A stretch of 64,000 bases of DNA from assembly GCF_022664435.1 (NCBI RefSeq), contig NZ_JAKREU010000005.1, forward strand, positions 1 through 64,000, read 5' to 3'. Shown one piece after another: positions 7,268 through 14,306 of this stretch; the first letter of the stretch is position 1, and each line of letters opens with the position of its first letter. This DNA is from Sphingomonas panni. GTDB taxonomy: Bacteria; Pseudomonadota; Alphaproteobacteria; Sphingomonadales; Sphingomonadaceae. The notes below the pieces were generated by a model, which had not been told where the DNA came from, did no database searches, and saw only the letters and a list, made by a program, of their open reading frames with translations. Position numbers and translations under genes: made by a program.

Positions 7268-8137
7268 TTATGCGCGGTACAGACCTCCCTCACCGAGCTC
7301 CAGGTTGATGTTGATGAGCATGTGGTGAAACGCCCACTTGTCCATCCAGAGCAACCATTGGCTGTGGTACGGTTCGGGGATACGGGTGAGGCGGCCCACC
7401 AGGCGGTCGGCTTGATCCCCATTTCCACCTACTTCACCACGACTTCGGGCATACCAGCTGCCCTTGAACGCATAGGTGATGACCTGGGGATTGAGGGGAT
7501 CGTCCACCTCCCGGATATGCACCCGGGTAGCGACGCCATCCGGACTGTCGGCAACCCGCTTGACCGACTTATAGGCATTGCACCCCTTCAGCCCCTCAAA
7601 TGCCTTGATGAGGTTGCCTGTAACGATGAAGTGCCAGTGCAGCTGGAACAGCCCGGTCACCGGGTTGTATTCGCCATCCAGATAGCCGCTGGCCCAACCG
7701 GCAACACCGCGTTTGGCACCGTACCGGCCGAGGGTCACCCGCAAATTCTGCTTCGGGACCGCCGGATTAGTCTGCATCAGCTCATCAATCGTGAGTGCGT
7801 GCCCAACCGGGATCAGCGTCACCAGATAGACCCGCTCATTCGGGACCATGCCCAACAGCTTCAGCAGTTCTGCGGTGATGTACGCCCGCTTGACCCGCAT
7901 GTAGCGTTTCGACGCAAGCGTTTCCGGAACCATGCGACGTTGGCAGATGCGGTTGGCCAGTTCTTCGCAAGCTTCCCACAGCTGCGGCGGCTTGGCGCCA
8001 CGTTGCCGGAGCCCAGCGACCCGTTGGCCATCCTCCTTCAACGCAACTTCCGGCGTTTCGAGCCCTTCAAACTGCGGGCACCGGGCGCCGTTCATGAGCC
8101 AGGCGTTACCCTGGTTCACCCATGCTCGGGCGGCCAT
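7268..8137 (-). CDS. Candidate HUH-endonuclease replication initiator
   Basis: This 289-residue protein is not one I recognise by family name. Three spaced motifs match the order seen in rolling-circle Rep/HUH nucleases: a hydrophobic strand YLVTLIP (104-110), the metal-binding QLHWHFIVTG (His-Trp-His at 167-169, fitting H-hydrophobic-H) and ITYAFKGSWY (Y222-x-x-K225, fitting the catalytic YxxK). The ATG at 8,137 overlaps the upstream stop as TGATG, so it is translationally coupled to the HTH gene. Its place in an int/xis-like/rep/DUF927 unit supports a replication role. The assignment is inferred from motifs; a relaxase-like or inactive relative is possible. Confidence 0.55.
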   Translation of the reverse strand: MAARAWVNQGNAWLMNGARCPQFEGLETPEVALKEDGQRVAGLRQRGAKPPQLWEACEELANRICQRRMVPETLASKRYMRVKRAYITAELLKLLGMVPNERVYLVTLIPVGHALTIDELMQTNPAVPKQNLRVTLGRYGAKRGVAGWASGYLDGEYNPVTGLFQLHWHFIVTGNLIKAFEGLKGCNAYKSVKRVADSPDGVATRVHIREVDDPLNPQVITYAFKGSWYARSRGEVGGNGDQADRLVGRLTRIPEPYHSQWLLWMDKWAFHHMLININLELGEGGLYRA

Positions 8138-8295
8138 CACTGCAGCAGCTCCTGGAGGCTGGCGACGATGACCAGCCGGCGGCGACCGACTCGCACACTA
8201 GCGATGCGGCCCTCCTTCAGCAGCTTGTAGACGGTCGTTTTTCCCATGCCGGACGCATGGACGGTCTCTGCGACCGAGATTGCAAGTCGCTTCAT
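8137..8295 (-). CDS. AlpA/excisionase-like helix-turn-helix protein
   Basis: This small protein of 52 residues begins at the ATG at 8,295, which follows a GGAGGAAG ribosome binding site; the longer open frame upstream lacks such support. The sequence ISVAETVHASGMGKTTVYKL followed by EGRIASVRVGRRRLV is the winged-helix MerR/excisionase layout seen in AlpA and Xis proteins. It sits upstream of and overlaps the Rep-like gene. By analogy with P4/AlpA it could bias integrase directionality or control the rep operon. The direct repeats at 8,368-8,418, just upstream, are candidate binding sites. Confidence 0.8.
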   Translation of the reverse strand: MKRLAISVAETVHASGMGKTTVYKLLKEGRIASVRVGRRRLVIVASLQELLQ

Positions 8296-8367
8296 TCTTC
8301 CTCCTCCGCCCGTCGTGATTGACGGGACGAAGGCGAACTTGACCAAACCGCGCTTCTAAAGCTGCAC

Positions 8368-8418
8368 GGAAACCTAATGAAAACTCCGCTGCGCGTTTAT
8401 GGAAACCTTATGGAAACT
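8368..8418. repeat. Two 18-bp direct repeats with 33-bp period
   Basis: GGAAACCTAATGAAAACT (8,368-8,385) recurs as GGAAACCTTATGGAAACT (8,401-8,418) with two mismatches. The 33-bp period is about three helical turns, so proteins bound to both copies would lie on the same DNA face. The pair lies in the AT-rich gap between the ORFan stop and the HTH gene start, as expected for operators or excisionase sites. Confidence 0.65.
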
Positions 8419-9076
8419 AGCTCGGATCACGCGGCTTTAGCGTTGGTAAGACCATTTTCGCTATCTCATCGATCTGATTTATACCCAGCCGCGATTTATC
8501 CTTTCCCTGCTGCAGTCTAAATGACAATTCCTCCTTAAGAATTGATATAGTCTTAAATTTTCCTGAGTGCAGCATTCCATCCTGAGATATGCGGACCACT
8601 TCCAACCAGCCTGCATCACGAGCCATCACTTCGAGCGGACGACCACCTCTATTTTTTTTAACTGGTTTAAACAACGATGGCCGGAGGCGTTCGAGGTCAT
8701 TCAATGACAACTCAACCCCCATTATCATCCGCCGTTTTAGTGGCTTAATGTTAATGGTGTACATGAACTTGCTGTACGGCCAGCGCCAACGGGATCTATC
8801 ATGCGCAGCGCGCTTATCATATCGCCAGTAGTTGACTGGTACGATCAGATCACGGGTAATGTCCGCAGCTTCCTTATGTGTTCGCCACGCTTTATGCATG
8901 TTGGCTTCAGTCGTCGTCCAAATAGCCTCAGCTCGGGCTGTCAACAAACCGTCCCGCAGGAATTCGGCAACTGCCCCCTTGAAAGCTACCGGGTCCTCAC
9001 CCTTTTCAACGGCGAGTTCGAGCGCTTCAGACGCCTTTATCCATCGTGTCTCAACCTGTCGTTCATCACCCGACAT
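8417..9076 (-). CDS. Hypothetical protein of the integrative element
   Basis: I do not recognise this 219-residue protein. It is soluble, highly charged and has no signal peptide or membrane segment. The N-terminal third (WIKASEALELAVEKGEDPVAFKGAVAEFLRD begins it) looks helical, the middle is rich in W, R and K (WRYDKRAAHDRSRWRW), and the C-terminus is Lys-rich, consistent with nucleic-acid binding but not diagnostic. Its DNA is visibly more AT-rich than the neighbouring core genes, a sign of transfer. It lies between the integrase and the HTH gene in the same orientation. Confidence 0.6.
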   Translation of the reverse strand: MSGDERQVETRWIKASEALELAVEKGEDPVAFKGAVAEFLRDGLLTARAEAIWTTTEANMHKAWRTHKEAADITRDLIVPVNYWRYDKRAAHDRSRWRWPYSKFMYTINIKPLKRRMIMGVELSLNDLERLRPSLFKPVKKNRGGRPLEVMARDAGWLEVVRISQDGMLHSGKFKTISILKEELSFRLQQGKDKSRLGINQIDEIAKMVLPTLKPRDPS

Positions 9077-9133
9077 ATGACTCCCCCTGAGATAGTGTCG
9101 TTTTGCAGGGGTAAGCTCTAGGATAGAATTACG

Positions 9134-9152
9134 GTCTACTTTCTAAGTAGAC
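9134..9152. terminator. Perfect hairpin at the integrase stop codon
   Basis: GTCTACTT (9,134-9,141) and AAGTAGAC (9,145-9,152) flank a TCT loop, and the integrase TAG stop lies across the loop and right arm. There is no U-tract. It could attenuate read-through from int into the ORFan or protect the int mRNA end. Confidence 0.45.
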
Positions 9153-10330
9153 GACGTCAGAAACTTTGCCCATTCCGACATCAACTCGCGACGCCGATCT
9201 ACGGCGGTCCCGCGTCGATAGGCACGTTCTGCTTTGTTTTGAATGGTATGGGCCAACGCCTGCTCAACGATCTCGCGCGGGTAGCTGGTGGCATCACCTG
9301 CCCAGTCGCGGAACGTGCTGCGGAAGCCGTGGGTCGTCACATGGCCATAGTTCATCCGGCGCAGCAGCATGGCCATTGCCATATTCGACCGTGCCGCACC
9401 GCCGATGCCAAACACCGGGGTTGTCGCATTGAACGACGATGGCTTCACCCGGGCCAGCACTGCCATAGCCGCGTCAGACAGCGGAACGACATGTTCGGCA
9501 CCCGCCTTCATGCGCGCAGCCGGGATGGTCCATAGCTTTGCGTCCAGATCGATCTCGCCCCAGGTAGCGCCTAGCGCCTCACCGCTTCGGGCGGCGGTCA
9601 ATATGACAAACTCCAGGCACCGAGCTGCCAACGCCGGACGCTGCTTGAGCTGCTGGAAGAATGCTGGCGCTTCACGCCAAGGCAGCGCTGCATGATGACC
9701 GCGTTCGACCTTGGGCTGGTTTGGCAGCAGCAGTGCCAGATGACCACGATAGGTGGCCGGGTTCATGCTGTCGCGTTGACGAAGGCCGCGCACCTTCGCT
9801 GCGTCGAGGATCTTCTCGATGCGCCCGCGTACCCGCTTTGCGGTTTCGGCCTTTGTCAGCCAGATCGGCTGTAGCACCGCCAACACATCTTCGGTGCCGA
9901 TGTCGGTGACGGGCACATTCTGCAGTGCCGCCGCATGGTCGCGGAGACTGTTGCGCCATTGCTGCCGATGCACAGGGTTGCGCCAGCCGTCTTCGACGCT
10001 GGAGATGTATTGATCGGCAAAGGCCCCGAAGGTCAGCACCGTAGGCTCTTCCACCGGCGCTTCGGTCCCCAAAATCCCACGCGGATCCTGTCCGACTGCG
10101 ACCGCTTCACGCATCTCACCAGCGATGCGGCGTGCTGTGGCTAGGCTAACCGATACCGCAGGACCAATGCCAATCTCGGTCCGCTTGCCGTTCGACGCGG
10201 TCATGAACACCCATGACCGGGCACCCCCCGTCGTGATCCGCAGATACAGGCCACCGCCGTCGGCGTGCCGCCCGGGCACCTTCAACGCCGCGACTCCACG
10301 GACCGTCAGCTTGTTCAACGCGCGCGCCAT
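9143..10330 (-). CDS. P4-type tyrosine integrase (DUF4102)
   Basis: The full-length protein has 395 residues. The N-terminal DUF4102 arm-binding domain has the signature ADGGGLYLRIT and ARSWVF, then a SAM-like core-binding domain, then the catalytic domain with ARSGEALGATWGEID (catalytic Arg), HGFRSTFRDWAGD (H-x-x-R) and the C-terminal ALAHTIQNKAERAY block (His and nucleophile Tyr). Such integrases insert elements into tRNA 3' ends, and this one begins 188 bp from the CCA end of tRNA-Ser, reading away from it. Tandem repeats just upstream (10,360-10,390) are candidate arm sites. No defects are seen, so it should be functional. Confidence 0.95.
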   Translation of the reverse strand: MARALNKLTVRGVAALKVPGRHADGGGLYLRITTGGARSWVFMTASNGKRTEIGIGPAVSVSLATARRIAGEMREAVAVGQDPRGILGTEAPVEEPTVLTFGAFADQYISSVEDGWRNPVHRQQWRNSLRDHAAALQNVPVTDIGTEDVLAVLQPIWLTKAETAKRVRGRIEKILDAAKVRGLRQRDSMNPATYRGHLALLLPNQPKVERGHHAALPWREAPAFFQQLKQRPALAARCLEFVILTAARSGEALGATWGEIDLDAKLWTIPAARMKAGAEHVVPLSDAAMAVLARVKPSSFNATTPVFGIGGAARSNMAMAMLLRRMNYGHVTTHGFRSTFRDWAGDATSYPREIVEQALAHTIQNKAERAYRRGTAVDRRRELMSEWAKFLTSST

Positions 10331-10340
10331 GGGCCTCCCG

Positions 10341-10357
10341 GGGGTTCGAATTCCACC
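10341..10357 (+). repeat. Inverted tRNA T-arm-like sequence beside int
   Basis: GGGGTTCGAATTCCACC closely matches the T-arm of the adjacent tRNA-Ser (GTGGGTTCGAATCCCACC) but on the opposite strand, about 170 bp away. It has no surrounding tRNA cloverleaf. It may be a vestigial attachment core or a chance match to the universal GGTTCGAAT motif. Confidence 0.4.
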
Positions 10358-10359
10358 GG

Positions 10360-10390
10360 TTTCATGCCCACTTTCATGCCCACTTTCAAC
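10360..10390. repeat. 12-bp tandem repeats upstream of the integrase
   Basis: TTTCATGCCCAC occurs twice in tandem (10,360-10,371 and 10,372-10,383) and a third partial copy starts at 10,384. The location between the int start and the tRNA is where integrase arm-binding sites usually lie. Confidence 0.6.
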
Positions 10391-10517
10391 TTGGCTTCAG
10401 GCGCATCTCGACGAACCGTCGCGAACACTCGGCAATGCCCACCCCCAAATTAATCGCCGGCAATCAATGCTTTGCGAGGCTTTTGTGAACGATCGCGAAC
10501 GTCGGCGAAATCAGCTC

Positions 10518-10607
10518 TGGCGGAAGAGGTGGGATTCGAACCCACGGAACGGTTGCCCGCTCGCCGGTTTTCAAGACCGGTTCCTTAAACCACTCGGACA
10601 CTCTTCC
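10518..10607 (-). tRNA. tRNA-Ser (anticodon UGA)
   Basis: The 90-nt tRNA has a complete cloverleaf: acceptor arms GGAAGAG and CTCTTCC, a long variable arm, the T-arm GGGTTCGAATCCC, and an anticodon stem CCGGT/ACCGG enclosing the loop CTTGAAA, which gives UGA. The discriminator G and CCA are encoded (10,518-10,521). The 3' end faces the P4-type integrase, so it is the insertion site of the integrative element; the gene remains intact. Confidence 0.95.
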
Positions 10608-10721
10608 TGCGTGCAGCAGCGCCTAGAGCGGATCGGCCGCATTGTGCAAGCCTTTGTCGCGTTGGGGGTTCATCCGCGTGACGGGCTGTGCCAATAGGAC
10701 GGGCTAGCGGGAGGCCGGTGT

Positions 10722-11744
10722 ATGCGTTTGGCGAAAGCGGGGTTGGCGGTCGTGCTGAGCCTGATGGCGGGGGCATCGGCCTCGGCCCAGGATGCGGAGG
10801 GCTTTCAGTCCTACTTACGGGAAGTCGCGGTCCGGGCACGGGCGCAGGGGGTTCAGCAATCGACCATCGATGCGGTCTTGCCGACGCTGACCTATAACCC
10901 GCGCGTGGTCGAACTGGACCGGCAGCAGCCGGGGTCGTCGAACACGACGACCGTCTCGCGCTTTGCTCCCTATCGGTTGCGCCATGTCGACGCCGCACGG
11001 ATCAGCCGTGGTCGAACCGCCTATACCGCGCAACGCGGCAAGCTGGCGTCGATCGAGCAGCGGACGGGCGTGCCCGAGGAGATCATGGTCGCGATCTGGG
11101 GCCATGAGACCAATTATGGGAGCTATACCGGCGATTTCGACCTGCCACGCAGCCTCGCTACGCTGGCTTATGAAGGGCGGCGTCGGTCGCTGTTCGAACC
11201 GGAGTTCATCGCAACGCTGAAGATGATCGACCGGGGCGTGCCGCGCGATCGGCTGAAGGGAAGCTGGGCCGGTGCGTTCGGCTATCCCCAGTTCCTGCCA
11301 TCCATCTATCTGCGGCTGGCGCGCGACGGTGATGGCGACGGGGTAGCGAATATCTGGTCGAACGAAGCGGATACGCTGGCGTCGATCGCGAACTATTTCG
11401 TCGATGCCGGCTGGCGCCCCGGGCAGCCCTGGGGCTTTGCCGTGCGAGTGCCGGCGGGGTTCGACCGATCGATCCTGACGCCGCGTTCACTGTCCCCGCG
11501 CTGCCCACGAGTGTTCGAGCGACACAGCCAGTGGCGAACGCTGGCGGAATGGCAGTCGCTGGGCGTCGTGCCGAGCGACGGGCGGCGGCTCGATCCATCG
11601 ATCCAGGCGACGCTGATCGAACCGGACGGCCCGGGAGAGACGGCGTATCTGCTGACCGGTAATTACCGCGTGATCCTCGACTACAACTGTTCCAACTATT
11701 ATGCGCTGTCGGTCGGCCTGCTGGCCGATGCCATCGCGCGATGA
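10722..11744 (+). CDS. Lytic murein transglycosylase (MltB/SltB family)
   Basis: This 340-residue periplasmic enzyme cleaves the MurNAc-GlcNAc bond to form anhydromuropeptides. A cleavable signal peptide ends near ASASA (residues 18-22) and lacks a lipobox, so it is soluble rather than lipid-anchored. The catalytic Glu lies in WGHETNYG (E129), and GAFGYPQFLPS and DGDGDGVANIWS are typical of the MltB group. A GGGAGG ribosome binding site precedes the ATG. Its stop overlaps the next start (ATGA), beginning a ten-gene co-directional run of cell-wall and housekeeping genes. Confidence 0.93.
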   Translation: MRLAKAGLAVVLSLMAGASASAQDAEGFQSYLREVAVRARAQGVQQSTIDAVLPTLTYNPRVVELDRQQPGSSNTTTVSRFAPYRLRHVDAARISRGRTAYTAQRGKLASIEQRTGVPEEIMVAIWGHETNYGSYTGDFDLPRSLATLAYEGRRRSLFEPEFIATLKMIDRGVPRDRLKGSWAGAFGYPQFLPSIYLRLARDGDGDGVANIWSNEADTLASIANYFVDAGWRPGQPWGFAVRVPAGFDRSILTPRSLSPRCPRVFERHSQWRTLAEWQSLGVVPSDGRRLDPSIQATLIEPDGPGETAYLLTGNYRVILDYNCSNYYALSVGLLADAIAR

Positions 11745-12499
11745 GTGTCTGCGCGGCGGCGCTCCTGCTAATGGGCATCGGTCAGAGCGGTGTCGATGCA
11801 CCGCCCTTAGTGCATGAGCAGCGGCTGGACGACGTCACGCCGGTCACGATCGATGGCAATTCAGCGAAACTGACCGTATCGCATCGCGGATTGGCGGCGG
11901 ACAGCTTCGCCGAGGTCACGAACCTTGGCAGCGGGCGAACGGTGATCCTGCTGGTCAAAGCGGAGGATCGAGGCGACGGCATATTGTCGGCCGGTGCCGC
12001 GCGGGCATTGGGTCTGGGCGCGCAAGCTGTCGCGAATATTCGCGTTCGGCCGGCCGTGCCGTCACCAGCGGAACAGGCCGCAGTTCGCAGCGGCTCGGTG
12101 GTCAGCCGGCTCGATGCACCGCCTGCGCTATTGGCCGCCCTCCGCCGCCGGATGCCACAGCCCGTGCCCGCGGCAGCAAATGCGCGCGCGACAACCGACG
12201 CGCCGCCCGTCGCACCGTTACAAGCACAGCCGGCCCCCGCCGGGCCAGCGGCATCCCAGCCACGTCCTGCCAAGCCGACACCGGTCGCAACCGGACGCTG
12301 GTTCGTGCAGGTTGCCACCCTGTCGGACGCCGGCCGCGCGCGGACGCTCGCAAAATCCGTCGACGGCGTTGTACGTTCGGCGGGCAGGCTGTACCGGGTG
12401 CAGGCTGGCCCATTCGCCACCCGAGCCGCTGCCGAAACCGCCCGTGCGTCGATCGCCCGTCGCGGGTTCGGTGACGCCCGGATCATTGCCCAGGACTGA
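11741..12499 (+). CDS. SPOR domain protein, RlpA-like
   Basis: The 252-residue envelope protein has an N-terminal signal-like hydrophobic stretch. A central segment, VILLVKAEDRGDGILSAGAA followed by RALGLG, resembles the double-psi beta-barrel of RlpA, including the DRG motif. A Pro/Ala-rich linker follows, then a C-terminal SPOR domain (WFVQVATLSDAGRA to about residue 250) that binds denuded septal glycan. RlpA proteins are septal lytic transglycosylases; here the barrel is shorter than usual, so catalysis is uncertain. It overlaps the upstream transglycosylase by 4 bp and precedes dacC, an arrangement that fits septal wall remodelling. Confidence 0.8.
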   Translation: MSVCAAALLLMGIGQSGVDAPPLVHEQRLDDVTPVTIDGNSAKLTVSHRGLAADSFAEVTNLGSGRTVILLVKAEDRGDGILSAGAARALGLGAQAVANIRVRPAVPSPAEQAAVRSGSVVSRLDAPPALLAALRRRMPQPVPAAANARATTDAPPVAPLQAQPAPAGPAASQPRPAKPTPVATGRWFVQVATLSDAGRARTLAKSVDGVVRSAGRLYRVQAGPFATRAAAETARASIARRGFGDARIIAQD

Positions 12500-12516
12500 A
12501 CGGAACCACGTGCCCC

Positions 12517-13683
12517 ATGCGTAAGATCGCCCTTTCGAGCATCGCCGCCATCGCCATTGCCACCCCCGGCATCGCCGCCGCGCCGCCGTTCGATACGCCG
12601 GCACCGGTCGCGTTCATGACCGACCTGTCGTCAGGCGCGACGCTGTATGCTAAGGACGCCGACCGCAGGATGCCGCCAGCGTCGATGGCGAAGATGATGA
12701 CCGCCTATGTCGCGTTCGACCTGATCAAGAAGGGCGAACTGAAGCTGAGCGACACGGCGACCGTTTCGCCGGAAACGTGGAAGAAGTGGCACGGTCCGCA
12801 GGCCGGCTCGACCATGTTCCTGTCGGTGAACGAGAATGTCAGCGTCGAAAACCTGCTGTACGGGATCATCGTCCTGTCGGGGAACGACGCTTGTGTCGTG
12901 CTGGCCGAAAAGATCGCAGGTTCGGAGGAAGCTTTCACCAACCTGATGAACCAGCGGGCCAAGGAGCTGGGCCTGACCAACAGCCATTTCGGCACGTCGA
13001 ATGGCTGGCCCGATGAAGGCCGTACCTATGTGACCGCGCGCGACCTGGCAAAGCTGGCGACGGCGACGATCCAGAACCATCCGCAACTCTACAAGAAATT
13101 CTATTCGAAGACCGATTTCACCTGGGGGAAGACGCTGGGTGAGGGGGCCGCGATCACACAGGCGAACCGTGACCCGCTGCTGGGCCGCGTGCGCGGTGCC
13201 GATGGCCTGAAGACCGGGCATACCGAAGAGGCCGGCTATGGCTTCACCGGATCGGCCGAGCAGGACGGCCGCCGTCTGGTGATGGTGCTAGCCGGGCTGA
13301 CCAGCTCGAACCAGCGGATCGCGGAATCGGTCAAGTTCATGAACTGGGGCTTCGGCGCCTGGCGCGCGCGGCCGATCGTGGCTGCGGGCAAGCGGGTGGA
13401 GACGGCCGAGGTCCAGCTAGGCGATTCGGCAACCGTCGGTCTCGTCGCGCCGCGCGCGCTGACCGTCACCATGCCGGCGGGCACCAACAGCCCGATCACG
13501 GCGAAGGTCGTCTATACCGGCCCTATCAAGGCACCGATCGCCAAGGGTCAGCATATCGCCGACCTCGTGATCGCATCGCCCGATACCGGGGAACAGCGCA
13601 TGCCGCTGGTCGCCGAAAAGGATGTGGCCGAAGCCGGATTCTTCGGTCGCGTCTGGGCGAGCCTGACCTCGCTGTTCGCTTGA
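12517..13683 (+). CDS. dacC: D-alanyl-D-alanine carboxypeptidase (PBP5/6 type)
   Basis: This 388-residue S11 peptidase trims the terminal D-Ala of pentapeptides. It has a signal peptide and the three penicillin-binding motifs S56-M-A-K59, S121-G-N123 and K232-T-G234. A C-terminal beta-rich domain and a final amphipathic segment (GRVWASLTSLF) probably anchor it to the periplasmic face of the inner membrane. It follows the SPOR gene by 17 bp and overlaps tmk by 4 bp (TTGA). The exact dac paralogue name is a best guess. Confidence 0.93.
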   Translation: MRKIALSSIAAIAIATPGIAAAPPFDTPAPVAFMTDLSSGATLYAKDADRRMPPASMAKMMTAYVAFDLIKKGELKLSDTATVSPETWKKWHGPQAGSTMFLSVNENVSVENLLYGIIVLSGNDACVVLAEKIAGSEEAFTNLMNQRAKELGLTNSHFGTSNGWPDEGRTYVTARDLAKLATATIQNHPQLYKKFYSKTDFTWGKTLGEGAAITQANRDPLLGRVRGADGLKTGHTEEAGYGFTGSAEQDGRRLVMVLAGLTSSNQRIAESVKFMNWGFGAWRARPIVAAGKRVETAEVQLGDSATVGLVAPRALTVTMPAGTNSPITAKVVYTGPIKAPIAKGQHIADLVIASPDTGEQRMPLVAEKDVAEAGFFGRVWASLTSLFA

Positions 13684-14306
13684 GCGCCGGCCGGTTCCTG
13701 ACGCTGGAGGGCGGGGAAGGGGTCGGCAAATCGACCCAGGCCCGAGCCCTCGTTACCGCACTGGAGGCGCGTGGCATCCATGCGGTGCTGACGCGCGAGC
13801 CCGGCGGCAGTGAGGGTGCAGAGGCGATCCGTGCCCTGTTGATGCAGGGGGATGTGCGGCGGTGGAGCGCCCATGCGGAGGCGTTGCTCTTCGCTGCCGC
13901 ACGGGCCGATCATGTCGAAAAGCTGATCCGGCCGATGGTGGATGCGGGAAGCTGGGTCATCTGCGATCGCTTCCTCGACAGCACCCGCGCCTATCAGGGC
14001 GCGCAAGGGATCGACGACGCCGCGATCCTCGCGCTGCACGGTTTCGGGTCGCGCGGATTGTTGCCCGATCGGACGCTGTGGCTGACGCTTCCCGACGGAG
14101 AAGGAGACGCACGGGCGCGGGCGCGTGACGGTGCGGCAGCGGATCGCTTTGCCGCGCGCGACGACGCGTTCCATCGCTCGGTCGCGACGACCTTCGACAG
14201 GATCGCCGAAGCGGAGCCCGACCGCGTGCGCCGGATCGACGCCTCCGGTGCGGTCGAGCAGGTCACCGCGCGGCTGATCGACGCGATCGCCGACCTGCTG
14301 CCGTGA
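13680..14306 (+). CDS. tmk: Thymidylate kinase
   Basis: This is a 208-residue dTMP kinase that makes dTDP for DNA synthesis. The P-loop EGGEGVGKST lies at residues 10-19, followed by the DRFLDSTRAYQG substrate block and a short LID region rich in Arg and Ala (DARARARDG). The start is a TTG that overlaps the dacC stop. Its own stop overlaps the GTG of holB, and the tmk-holB pairing is conserved across bacteria. Confidence 0.96.
   Translation: MSAGRFLTLEGGEGVGKSTQARALVTALEARGIHAVLTREPGGSEGAEAIRALLMQGDVRRWSAHAEALLFAAARADHVEKLIRPMVDAGSWVICDRFLDSTRAYQGAQGIDDAAILALHGFGSRGLLPDRTLWLTLPDGEGDARARARDGAAADRFAARDDAFHRSVATTFDRIAEAEPDRVRRIDASGAVEQVTARLIDAIADLLP

Larger units (their letters stand above)
5428..10517 (-). 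mobile_element. Integrative element inserted at tRNA-Ser(UGA)
   Basis: The unit is defined on the right by the CCA end of tRNA-Ser, where a P4-type integrase lies immediately downstream of the tRNA and reads away from it. It holds five co-oriented genes: int, a 219-residue ORFan, an HTH/Xis-like gene, a candidate HUH rep and a DUF927 gene. A strong hairpin at 5,428-5,463 ends it on the left. I could not find a repeat of the tRNA 3' end to the left, so the distal att site is either outside the window or was lost in the IS-damaged zone; the left boundary is therefore provisional. There are no structural, conjugation or obvious cargo genes, which suggests a satellite or mobilisable element relying on a helper. 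Confidence 0.65.

Noticed and set aside
7322-8230. 302-codon + strand frame across the Rep-like gene
   Set aside because: Antisense to the Rep-like and HTH genes. The minus-strand genes have coupled starts, a ribosome binding site and motifs; this one has none.
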